NCBI RefSeq assembly: GCF_019112545.1
Contig: NW_025064881.1
Span: 1,276,591 to 1,340,590 of the forward strand
DNA: 64,000 nucleotides
Origin: Guyanagaster necrorhizus
Lineage: Eukaryota > Basidiomycota > Agaricomycetes > Agaricales > Physalacriaceae
Direction of reading: 5' to 3'
Shown here: positions 10,560 to 21,083 of the stretch, piece by piece
How positions within the stretch are numbered: position 1 is the first letter of the stretch
Layout: the number at the start of each line of letters is the position of its first letter
Translations under genes and position numbers: made by a program
The notes under the pieces: model-generated
Database searches by the model: none
The model's input: only the letters and a program-made list of their open reading frames with translations
What the model was told of the DNA's origin: nothing

Positions 10560-11560
10560 TTACTCACTAGTATTTCCTTTAACCAAGATAGAGATATCCA
10601 ACCCTTCCACTTTCAACGATTTGAGATGATCAATGCACGACAAGTTTCGACTCGCAGTCTTTGTCCCTACACTTGAAGTGATACCAGCTTCATTGTACCT
10701 AATACGAACCCGAGACAACCCTGAGTCTCGCCACCGCCTATCGATAATCTTAACCAACAACTCATCCCGCCCTTTCCTGTAAAAATCTCGCCTACACGCA
10801 GTTCAAGGACAGACAAGCTGGGGAGCACCGTACTCGAATCACAGAGGCATTCAAGAAACCTCGACGGATCCTTGTCGTTGTCCGAAAGAGACCTAATTTG
10901 CAAAGCTGGGGAAGGTATGAGAACCGTTGATCCGATGGGTCCATGGAGTCCTCCGTTATGCAAGATATCAAGAGTCTGCAGCTGACTCCCAGAACACGCA
11001 AAGAACTGATAAAATAACGGGAGCGAACTTGATGGCCCAATGGTGAATGATAAGTATTCCAACACGAGACAGACGAGGAACTAGAACAAACGAAATGGTG
11101 TGAGATCAACGAACGGAGTTTCTGGAGTGTCGGCGGGAAAATGGGATCTGGCTCCAAGCGGCGCACACTCCGCTCAATTAACTCTTCAAGATTTGTACAA
11201 AGACGGAGAACCTTGATGATGGGCCTTCGAGGGCCATCACCCTCCCGCAAGACAGACGTGCGCAAATGAGTAATATGGGACTAGGGTAAAGGAGTTTTGT
11301 CTGGGTGGAAACGCAGCGCAGTAGGAGCATAATAACTACAAATCGGAGGTGTCTGAGGTTGGGTGCGTAGGTAAACGAGCTGAGGATGGTGAGGAGTTCC
11401 TTCGGATAGTGCTGATCCAGGGGAAGTGACTTCATCAAAGATCTCCGCGAGGGCGAGATCGTAAAGCGGGGACCCTAGCGTTGATGAAATGAACAAGGGG
11501 TAGGTTTGGGACAATAGAGAATTGTAAGAACTAAGTTCTCGGGAGCCCGAATTAGACGAC
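10560..11560 (-). pseudogene. Decayed F-box/LRR-type gene
   Basis: Minus-strand fragments in three frames carry leucine-rich, F-box-associated text typical of agaricomycete F-box proteins. In order these are: PHHPQLVYLRTQPQTP, LPLDQHYPKELLTILSSF, NLEELIERSVRRLEPD, LQTLDILHNGGLHGP, SVLELRVGEIF, LLVKIIDRRWRDSGLSRVRI and the closing LKSLKVEGLDISILVKG. The frames do not join through good splice sites without stops, and no F-box start is recognisable upstream. It looks like a frameshifted relic, although a gene with many introns cannot be excluded. No function is inferred beyond ubiquitin-ligase-adaptor ancestry. Confidence 0.5.
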
Positions 11561-11756
11561 GTAACCCATGGAGAGATATGGCACCTCAGAGGTCCGGAGG
11601 AATGTAAGAGCTGTTATTGGAGTGAGCCCAATGGAGGAAGGAAGAGATGTAGAGGAGACGCGATGGCTCGACCTCGACGTAGAACTTATGTGTCACTACG
11701 CCAACAGCCTAATAGCTGGACCTCGTAGTCGGAGCAACCAGCCGCCGCAATAGATA

Positions 11757-11963
11757 CTGTACTATTTCGACCAAAAGTCCACCCAGGGTGAGGTGTTAGG
11801 CAAGAGGATTGTTTGCATGTTCCCAGAGAAATTTTTGATTAATAAGCGCTGAATATGGTAATTTTGTAGTCCAGAGACCCCCCGTAAGTGTTTGCTATAT
11901 GAAATAAGTTCTGTTCAAGGGGTCTGTTAGGCGTTAAGTGGACTTTTAGTCGAAATGGTACAG
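11757..11963. mobile_element. 207-bp MITE-like element with 26-bp terminal inverted repeats
   Basis: The left end CTGTACTATTTCGAC-C-AAAAGTCCAC (11757-11782) is the inverted complement of the right end (11938-11963) with 2 mismatches in 26 bp. Both ends are flanked by TA (11755-11756 and 11964-11965), consistent with the TA target duplication of Tc1/mariner-type transposition. The interior is non-coding and AT-rich. The element sits 131 bp upstream of the dihydroxyacetone kinase start, so it may lie within that promoter. Confidence 0.75.
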
Positions 11964-12093
11964 TAGTGAGTATTATGTATTATGGGCAAGAAACACCCCG
12001 GACCGAGGTTACTTCTCCCGGGCCGGAGCCCTGCCATCTACCCGTCAGGTGGAACTCGGTCACTCGGAACCTGTTTGAACTTAGACCTGCACC

Positions 12094-14358
12094 ATGTCTT
12101 TGCAGAAGCACCTTCTGAACTCCCCAGCAACGCTGGTATCAGAGTCTCTACAGGGCCTTTGCGCGGTCAATCCCCAGCTTGCATACGACCCGGAGAATCA
12201 AGGCAAGTGATAAGTTGTCATTGATCGTACTTGATTCACAATACGGAAGATGTTTAGTTGTCTACAGAAGAACTATTGACCCATCCAAAGTCGCCGTTAT
12301 ATGTGGTGGAGGCTCTGGACATGAGCCGTCGCATGCTGGCTTCGTTGGAGAGGGTATACTAAGCGGTATGTGCCAATAGCCCAATTGTGAACCAGGGCTG
12401 ACAGCAAGTGCAGCGGCTGTCTGTGGAAGCGTCTTTGCATCCCCAAACGCCAGCCAAGTTCGTCGTGGAATTGATCTCGTGGAGAACGATGCCGGGTGAG
12501 TCGTAGTGGACTACATCACAATGATCTTATGCTAATGTAGACCCAGAACCCTCATTGTTGTCAAGTAAGTATTCTATTGCCGCTTCAACGGTCGTACGGA
12601 TCTTAAAGACGCAGAAATTATACGGGTGACGTTCTGAATTTCGGCTTGGCCAAGGAACAATATGCAGCCGAGCACGGCAAGAAACCGAATCAAGTCAAGT
12701 TCTTAGTTGTCGGTGACGACGTCGCAGTCGGTAAGACGCAAGGAGACATTGTCGGTCGAAGGTGAATTGAATTTGGTGCTCTTATCGTTCTACGGTGTCT
12801 CCAGTCATCCAAAATCTCTCCATTTGGGATAATTACCAGCTGCATTGCTACCTTGCACGAACGGGTGGACACCTATTCTCTCCCATCTTCCTCAGAGGAT
12901 TTGTAACAAAACTAAAGCAACTTCCAGGGGCCTCGCTGGCGTCGTCCTTGTATACAAGATTGCCGGTGCGTTGGCAGCCCAGGGTGGAAGCCTCGATGAA
13001 GTATACAGCATCGCCCAATACGTCTCTTCCCGCATCGGCACCATTGGTGTCGGCCTCGAGCACTGTCATGTACCAGGTACGGCCACGGGTGAAACTCACT
13101 TGGCCGCAGACGAAATCGAGATAGGACTCGGGATCCATAACGAGCCAGGAAACAAGCGCATCAAGCCTGTCCCGCCTCTCAAGGAGCTCGTTCCACAATT
13201 GCTTGACCTCATCATGTCCACAACCGATAAGGAGCGCTCCTTCCTTCCATTCAAGAACGACGGCAAGGACGAAGTTGTACTTCTTGTCAATAATCTCGGA
13301 GGTCTAAGTGAGCTCGAGCTGAGTGGGATCACGCACTCTGCCAGCGAAGAACTGAAGAATCGCAAAGTTGTTGTCTCACGAATCATCTCAGGTACATTCA
13401 TGACCAGTCTGAACATGCCTGGGTTTTCGATCTCCCTTGTCCTCCTTCCCCGGGATGGAGATGTGGATGCGCCAAAGGCTTCACAGGTCCTTTCTCTCCT
13501 TGACGCGAAGGCGGAAACACCAGGATGGAAATGGACGTCGACTTCAAAGCCTAACGCATCCTTCACGCTGGATAAGGGTCTCAAGTCAACGACAACTACC
13601 AAATCGACAGACGCTGGCAGCCTTTCAGCGGCAGATCCCAAGGGGTTCATCGAGGCCATCAAACGTGCTTGCCAGGCCGTAGTAGACGAGGAGCCTGAAA
13701 TCACCAGAATGGACACCATTGCCGGAGACGGAGACTGTGGTACGTTCTTTCTAATTGTTGTGACTTCAGTACGCTGGACAAAACCCGCGATTTCTGTAGG
13801 ACTTACACTGAAAGCGGGTTCCGATGGTGTCAGTGAAGAGATCGTTGCAGGCAACATCAAAGGAACCGATCTCGTAAACGACATTGTTGACATTGCCAAA
13901 GTCGCCGAAAAGAAGATGGGCGGAACCAGTGGTGCACTTTATTCGTATGTCATCTTCACTTGATATTCTTTGCTATCATGACGCGTTGACTGCAATGAAG
14001 GATATTCTTTTCTGCCCTGGCGCAAGGACTCCAAGCCAACGCTGGTTCTTCTACCACCGTGACAGACGACATATGGAAATTGGCATTGTCGGACGCTTTG
14101 GCGAAGCTGTACACCTACACTCGCGCCCGTCCTCCTTCGCGTACTCTCGTTGACCCCCTTGCTGCATTCATCACCAATGTGGGTCAAGGCTTCCCGGCAG
14201 CGGTGAAGGATGCTTCGGATGCTGCAGAATATACGAAGAACGTCAAGGCAAAGGCCGGAAGGAGTGCTTATGTCGATAGCAGTTTGTTGACGAAGGAACA
14301 AGTGCCGGATCCTGGAGCGTGGGGTGTTCGTACGATTCTGCAGGCCTTGTTCGTGTAG
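12094..14358 (+). CDS. DAK1: Dihydroxyacetone kinase (ATP-dependent, DhaK + DhaL domains)
   Basis: Phosphorylates dihydroxyacetone to DHAP, for glycerol use and dihydroxyacetone detoxification. Start ATG 12094 ([15 protein letters not shown]). DhaK domain: [124 protein letters not shown] linker follows, then the C-terminal DhaL domain with [33 protein letters not shown] and PDPGAWG. Stop at 14358. At least seven introns: the first uses a GC donor (12203-12257), and the one inside GDGDCG|LTLKAG is 60 nt, in frame and stop-free (13740-13799). The domain order is that of single-chain eukaryotic enzymes. Confidence 0.95.
12203..12257 (+). other. GC-AG intron in dihydroxyacetone kinase
   Basis: The donor is G|GCAAGT and the acceptor TTTAG. 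Joining gives PENQ|VVYRR, which matches the family. The nearby GT alternative (12207) produces a stop a few codons into the next exon. Confidence 0.75.
13740..13799 (+). other. 60-nt stop-free intron in the DhaL domain
   Basis: GTACGT...TGTAG splits the nucleotide-binding motif GDGDCG|LTLKAG. It is open in frame and would insert 20 residues into the motif if retained. Confidence 0.85.
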
Positions 14359-14864
14359 ATGCAAACTTCGGTATTAAAGTCCTGAATGATGGAAAGCAGC
14401 TGTATTTGTATCCGAGATGGATCGATTGGGAAATCGATGTTATCTAATGAAGGAATAACAAACCTGGTGAACAGTGTAAGCTCAGATTCAGTAGAAGCTG
14501 AGCTACTTTGAGAAAAAGGATGGAAAAATAAAAACACGCACGACGGAAATACCTGGCAGCCGCTAACACCATAGTACGAATTTATACAACATCCGAGCAC
14601 CATGATATAAATTTCGAGAAAAGAATCCGGAAGTTTCTAGTGAACTCGAGCGCCTGTTTCGTTCTGACCTTTTACAACATTGTCGTTATAGAGAGAAACA
14701 GACATAGACTTATTAATGGGAGGGAGCATACAGTATCTCTGGTTCGGGCAAAGGAGGACAATCAATGGGCGTTACCTTTCTGGTACAACAATAAAGCGAT
14801 GCGGTCACGTGTTCAAAAGTCAGCTCTAGTATTAGTAACCAACACCTTCTGCTCATCGTCGATC
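14359..14864. other. Intergenic between DAK and F-box copy 1
   Basis: No gene seen. The last 65 bp hold the GCGGTCACGTG element listed separately. Confidence 0.4.
14801..14811 (+). promoter_or_regulatory. GCGGTCACGTG element upstream of F-box copy 1
   Basis: It lies 64 bp before the ATG. Related elements sit at 17743 and 20994 before copies 2 and 3. It contains the E-box core CACGTG. Confidence 0.4.
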
Positions 14865-17402
14865 ATGGCTCCTTCGTGTCGGTCCCAGAACGCAACAAGT
14901 AGGAAGACTCGGAAAAACATCGAGCCCGAACCTGAATACGACCACAGCAAAGATTATACAGGCGAGGCCCCCGTCAAGAAGAAGGCTCGCGCCAACAAGG
15001 TCAACAAAGACGCGGAAAATATCACCCGAGCTCTTCCCAAGCGTCGTCGACTACGTGGGATCCTCCAGAAGGTGACAGAAACGCCTTTGGACGTACTTTT
15101 TGAGGCACGTCTGACGCCGACGTACCGTTGTGCCACAGCTAAGCCACAACCACTTTTTCTCTAGATTTTCTCCAACCTTGACCCTCTCGACCTCCTCCAA
15201 CTGTCTCGCACGAGTAAAGACCTTCGCGCGCTTCTACTCCAGCGTTCTTCCACCTCTGTCTGGAAGAGAGCGCGCGAAAATGTCGAAGGACTGCCGCCTT
15301 TGCCGGACGACCTGGACGAGCCCAAGTTTGCTTATTTGGCTTTTGATAAGCACTGTACCGTGAGCCAGGTTGTATCTCGTACTTTTCAGTGGTCTCACAT
15401 CATTTGCAGAACTGCTTGCGCGCGACGAAATTTGTTCAGTGGGAGTTTAGGACCAAATATTGTCGAAAATGTCTGGAGGCTTCTGCTTCTGGCCTGTACG
15501 TCCTTTCCTTCTTTCTATGTGTGTTTATCCTATACGGTTCTTGCAGGTTCATCAGAGCTGTCCCCGACACTTTTTCTGGTTATGTCCCCATGTTTGAATT
15601 TCGTACAGCAGACCGTAGTAAGCATTTTCCATAATTTCGTTCTCTCACTTTGACACATCTATTGCAGAAGACCCGCATCGCTATTATTACGTGCCAGCCA
15701 TTAAAGTCCTGCGCGAAGAATCCGAGTCATTGCGCGATGAAATGTGGGATGCTTGGGTATCGGAGAAACGGGCTGCCTACAGCACGTTACAAACTGTATG
15801 TTTATCTGCATGATTGTCGTGACCTTCATGCGATGGAATTTGTAGAATGCTCGATTATGCGAAGGATGGTCTACAAGGTGTGCTAAAGATCGCGCCAACG
15901 AGCTTGACATTCTCCGCGACCAGAGGTTCGAAAAGTAATTACAAGTTTAGATTTTACTCCGATTATTATGCAAGTTCACTTCCTGATACTAGAGTCATTG
16001 AACGTCTAACGAACCTAGGATGGGGCGAGGAAATGCAGACTCCTAATCTTATTGATGAGCTACGCTATCACAGATTAGTGAGGCAAACAAGGCCTTTGAC
16101 TGAGCGAGGTATGTATCATATCTCTCGCACCAATACTTCTGGTGGCTGATGCTTAACGTTCAAGCATGGGTCACTATGTCCGGTACCTTGATTCCCATAC
16201 TCGAGCGACACAAAGCCGACAGACTCAAACGGAAAATGAATATCAGGGTCGTGGAAAGGGCTCGTTTGTTTGCTAGTGCATACTCCGACGCTACACGGGA
16301 TGTTCCCCTCCTTCCTATCTTTCCAAAGGCGGTGGATGCGGCTTTGTTGGAGCCTTTCTCAAAAATAGTGTTCGACACACCCTTGGATCAGGATATCACC
16401 GAATCTTTGAAAGCAGCGGGGATTCGGCTTCCAAAAGCTGCTGCTGAATGGCGAAAGAAACAGGATTCCGGGCTGCGAGCTCTGATGGAGAAGGCAGGTT
16501 TGAAACCGGATCTCAATCTCGCTACAGCCTTTTTCTCCTGCAACTATTGCCGCCGCGTCTGCCAATATCCTTATGTCTTGGCTCACCGCTGTAAATTATC
16601 GTATAGTGTGAGCTTCTATCCTGAAGACTGGAAGACCTATGCGCTGATGTATATGTGTCGCGAAACGAACGTACCTTGGTCAGCGAGCCAGTACACGGTC
16701 AACGGAGAAATCCTCAGAAGGGTGCAGTGTATCATTCAAACATGTGGTCTAAACCCAGAGACTGCAACGTACGAGGACATGAACTCGTTGGACTGTCGTG
16801 TAATATGTGTCAATTGCAGTCAGTTTTCTACGACTGAGTTTGTCATGCAATGGCAAACTGCTGTAGTAGGTTCTTTTGCTATTAGTGCGTATCAAATGAA
16901 CTGACTTTACTTCAGCAGCGTCATTACGACCACTCCCCTGCCCGTCCAAATGTGTGGAAACTGCTTGACGATGCAGAAGGACTGAAATGTGTCAAAGCCC
17001 TTGAGAAATTAGACAAAAGAGCTGGATACGTTCGCTATGCGTCAGAGAGTTTCCTTTCTCAGGAGAAATTCATATGCAGTCATTGTAAAGTTTTGAGGTG
17101 CGCAGGTCGGGACCTGGAGGATCATTTGTTTGAAGTGTAAGTGCCTCAATGGTGTCCACATTTCCTGATGCGATCTGTCTCTTTACAGGCACAACATAAC
17201 CAGGGTGTCTTCGGATGATTGGGACTGGCCTGTAAACATGGCATCCTGTGTTGACAATGGGAAAGGTGTATCTCTTCACCCACATATTGAAGAGAAATCT
17301 ATTGGATCAGAAGAGAACGACAACGCGAAGTCCACGGTGGATTCCAATGAGGCAGCGTCTGCCGATTCCGAACCCCATACTGCTAAGGCTAACGCTAATT
17401 AA
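14865..17402 (+). CDS. F-box protein, tandem copy 1
   Basis: Start ATG 14865 (MAPSCRSQNATSRKTRK). A basic, disordered N-terminus (KKKARANKVNKD) is followed by an F-box, with a GC-AG intron between ETPLDVLFE and IFSNLDPLDLLQLSRTSKDL. F-boxes bind Skp1 in SCF ubiquitin ligases. Next come VWKRARENVEGLPPLPDDL and a Cys-rich pair, FRTKYCRKCLEAS. A helical region begins VIERLTNLGWGEEMQTP. Three further Cys/His clusters follow: CNYCRRVCQYPYVLAHRC, CRVICVNCS and CSHCKVLRCAGRDLEDHLFEVH, the last resembling a zinc finger. The acidic tail ends at TAA 17402. About 11 exons, roughly 640 residues. The target is unknown. The architecture is that of the large agaricomycete F-box expansions. Confidence 0.8.
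15105..15164 (+). other. GC-AG intron within the F-box, copy 1
   Basis: Donor GAG|GCACGT, acceptor CTCTAG|ATTTTC. Only the GC site joins LFE to IFSNLDPLDLL in frame; using the GT 4 nt downstream gives a stop within six codons. Confidence 0.8.
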
Positions 17403-17802
17403 GTATATCCAGACACATCGGGCGATGCTCGTAAGTAATTAAAATGTAGTTATTTGTTGATGACTGTAACGAACAGCATAGACATGAAATCCTGCAGCAC
17501 ATTCAAAGTAAATTGTCCAGAAAGACAATGGTAGAGGAAATGTTTCCGGTGAACTTGCCACCGCAACCATGTTCCGTCCTAAGTTGCCGAACTTTTACTA
17601 TAACCCCGTTAGTCTCTAGTGCGCAGACAACTATCCATCTATTGATGTGAGTGAGCGTGCGTATACAGTCTCGAGGAATAATAATCCTGAGGGATCTCTC
17701 CTTATGGACAGCTTCTTCTAAACCTTTCGGTACCCCATGGGTGCGATCACGCAATCATCATTTCAAATTCAAAACCAACAACCGTGACCACCTTCTGCCA
17801 TC
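17403..17802. other. Intergenic between F-box copies 1 and 2
   Basis: No gene seen. It contains the conserved GCGATCACG element at 17743. Confidence 0.4.
17743..17752 (+). promoter_or_regulatory. GCGATCACGC element upstream of F-box copy 2
   Basis: It lies 60 bp before the ATG. It matches the elements before copies 1 and 3, but the E-box is lost (CACGCA instead of CACGTG). Confidence 0.35.
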
Positions 17803-20263
17803 ATGGCACCTTTGCGTCGATCGCAGCGTGCAGCAACTAGGAAGACTTACAAAAGCACCGAGTCTGAGCCTGAAGATGATGACTACGGCAATGATCATGC
17901 AGACGAGGCCCCCGTCAACAAGAAGTCTCGCCCCAAGAAAGCCGGCCAAGATGCGAAAAAATTCACCCCAGCTGCTCCAAAGCGTTGCCGAATACGTAGA
18001 CTCCTCCAGAAAGTGGCGGAAACGCCTTTGGACATACTTTTCGAGGCAAGTCTAACATAGTGTCACATCACAGCTAAGCAACAGCTAGATGTTCTCTAGA
18101 TTTTCTCTAATCTCGAGCCTCTCGACCTCCTCCGACTGTCTCGTACAACTAAAGACCTTCGCGCCCTTCTGCTTCAGCGCCCATCTACTTTTGTCTGGAA
18201 GAGAGCACGAGGAAACGTTGAAGGGTTACCACCCCTGCCCGACGATCTGAGCGAACCAAAATATGCTCATTTGGCCTATGATAAGCACTGTGTCGTGAGC
18301 AAAGCTGTCCCTTGTATGTCTCTCGACGTTCTGACGACATTGGCAGAATTGTTTGTGCCTGACGAAATTCGTCCAGTGGGAGTCAAGGACCAAATATTGC
18401 AGGCAATGTCTAGAGACTTCTGACCTGTATGTCGTTTCCTTCTTTCCATATTTTTTTTAATCCTATACACTTCCTGTAGTTTCACCACCATCGTCCCCGA
18501 TGCTTTTTCTGGTCTTGTTCCCGTATTTGAATTCTGGACTCCGGCACGACGTTACAGTAAGCACTTCCCATGATGTCGATCCTACGCTTGGACACGTCTA
18601 TTGCAGGAAGAGTACGTCATGGCTACTATTACGTGCCAGCTATTAATGCCCTGCGCGAAGAATCCGAGACATTGTGTGATGAAACAATGGATGGTTGGGT
18701 AAGGAGAAAACGGGTTATGTACACGACCTTACAACATGTATGTTCATCCACATAATTGTCATGATCATCATGTGATGAAACTTACAGAATGCACTGTTAT
18801 GTGATGAATGGTCTACAAGCCGTGCAGAAGATCGCACCAATGAGCTCGATAACCTCCGCTCCCAGAGGCTCGAAAAGTAACTACATTTTTACTTCGATTG
18901 TTATACAAGCTCAGCTCATCTCCTGATATCAGAGTTATCGAGCGTCTAACAATCCTAGGATGGGGCGAGGAAATGCACACTCCTGCGCTTATTCATGAAC
19001 TGCGCTGTCATAAATTAGTAAGGCAGCCAAGGCCTTTGACTGAGCGAGGTATGTATCATATCTCCTGTACTGATACTTCTTGGCTGATGTTTAACGTTCA
19101 AGCATGGGCCACTATGTCTGGTGCCTTGGTCCCCATAGTCGAGCGACACAAAGCTGACAGACTCGAACGGGAGATGATTCGTGCCGTTGAGACAAGGGCC
19201 CGTTCGTTCGCTACTGCCTACTCCGATGCTACACGGGATGTTCCCCTACTTCCTATCTTTCCAAAGGCGGTGGATGCGGCTTTGTTGGAGCCTTTCTCAA
19301 AAATAGTGTTCGACACACCCTTGGATCAGGATATCACCGAACCTTTGAAAGCAGCGTGGATTCATCTTCCAGAAGTTGCAGTGAAGTGGCGGGAGACCCA
19401 GGATTCCGGGCTGCGAGCTCTGATGGAGAAGGCAGGTTTGAAACCGGATCTCAATCTTGCTACAGCCTTTTTCTCCTGCAACTATTGCCGCCGCGTCTGC
19501 CAATATCCTTATGTCTTGGCTCACTGCTGTGCATTATCATACCGTGGGAGAATCTTCAATTCTGAAGACTGGATGACCTATGCCTTGATGCATATGTCTC
19601 CTGGAGCGAGCGTGGCTTGGTCAGCGAGCCAGTACACGGTCGGCGGAGATGCGCTCAAAAAGGTGCAGTATATCATTCAAACATGTGGCCTAAACCCAGA
19701 GACTGCAACGTGTGAAGATATGAATTCATTGGACTGTCGTGTAATATACAACTATCACAATAATTATCTGGTTGAGTTTGTCATGCAATGGCAAACTGCT
19801 GCGGTACGTTCCTTTGATATTAGTGCGTCCCACATGAACTGATAGTACTTCAGTGTTATGAAGACTACAAGGGTGCCAGTCCAAATGCGTGGAAATTGCT
19901 TGACGATGCAGAAAAACTGGAACGTGTCAAAACCCTTGAGAAATTAGACAAAGAAGCTGGGTACACTAGCTATACGTCAAAGGATTCTTCCTATTCGCGG
20001 GGGAAACTTGTATGCAGTCATTGTAAAGTTTTGAGGTGCTCAGGTCGCGAGCTGGAGGATCATTTGCTTGAAGCGTAAGTTCCCCAACAGTGTTCATATT
20101 TTCCCGATGCTAGCTATCTCTTCACAGGCACAGCACAACCAGCGTGTCTTCGGATGATTGGGATTGGCCTGTGAACATGTCATACAATACCGGCAATGGG
20201 AGAGGTGTCTTTCTCCACGCTGCATTGAAGATTGGTTCGGTGGATCCACAGCCGGTACCGTAA
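17803..20263 (+). CDS. F-box protein, tandem copy 2 (C-terminal frameshift)
   Basis: Paralogue of copy 1 with the same exon order: basic/acidic N-terminus (MAPLRRSQRAATRKTYK), F-box (ETPLDILFE | IFSNLEPLDLLRLSRT) split by a canonical GCAAGT-type GC-AG intron (18046-18099), and NCLCLTKFVQWESRTKYC. It continues with VIERLTILGWGEEMHTP, the CNYCRRVCQYPYVL cluster and the CSHCKVLRCSGRELEDHLLEAH finger. Near the end one base is missing around 20221-20224 relative to copy 1. The frame therefore leaves the ancestral acidic/serine-rich tail and stops at 20261-20263, while the old tail frame remains open to TAA about 20328. All recognisable domains precede this change, so the product may still work. 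Confidence 0.75.
18046..18099 (+). other. GC-AG intron within the F-box, copy 2
   Basis: Donor GAG|GCAAGT matches U1 perfectly except for the C at +2. The intron contains an in-frame TAG, so it must be removed. Confidence 0.85.
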
Positions 20264-21083
20264 CTGCGAGTTCTAATGCGCCAGCGTCCAGCTCCCATTC
20301 CGACGCTGCCAGCTCTAGCGCTGATTAAAGATATCGAGACACACTGGACGATGGTCGTATGTACTTCTATTGAGCACTGTATTTTGCAATTAGTCGGAGA
20401 ATGAAAATCTACCGAGAAGTATCCCTCTTCCCAATCGCGCTGGTCGATAAATGAATACCTTATTCTCGTCATCCTTATCTTACCTACCCTGCATATGACG
20501 ACGGATTCAGTGGCAATGATGCGACAACTCAGATTTCATCGATTTACCCATTCGAGTCACTGCAAAATTCAATGGCGGAGACTTCTCGTCTATCCTCTCC
20601 ACTTTTCGCTTTGGATTGATTGACCCCCGTAAACTTTCTTTGTTGCATCCAATAAGTTCCTTTTCCATAATGTCATGGAATTGGTCTCTCGCACTGCATT
20701 GCGCCGTTTAATAAATACATACGCGACGGATCCACCCTTTCAGCTTGACTCTGTGGCTGTGGGGCTACATGTAGTTTCTGTGTCTTGTTGTCGGCCTTCC
20801 GGTCCAGGATCGCGGTGGCGCGGGTAAAGTCACGGTCGTTTAGTGCTGCCCATGACAGGGACGACTTCGCGGACTATCATGACTTGGGCAACTGTCGCGC
20901 CACTCGTACTACACTGAACATCGTAGACGATCCTTCCTTGGATTTTTGGACTTCATCTTTGTTTTACCTTTTTGGTACAACAATAGCGCGGGTGCGATCA
21001 CGTGTACGTGAAATGAGTTACATGTCTGATTTGTGTAGCACCTTGTAGTAACCCACCACGTCGATCCTCAACATATCGTTATC
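20264..21083. other. Intergenic between F-box copies 2 and 3
   Basis: No gene seen. 20264-20328 is the abandoned ancestral tail of copy 2. The conserved GCGATCACGTG element lies at 20994. Confidence 0.45.
20994..21004 (+). promoter_or_regulatory. GCGATCACGTG element upstream of F-box copy 3
   Basis: It lies 90 bp before the ATG. It is preceded by TTTTGGTACAACAATA, also found before copy 1 (CTGGTACAACAATA), so this promoter block is shared. Confidence 0.45.
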
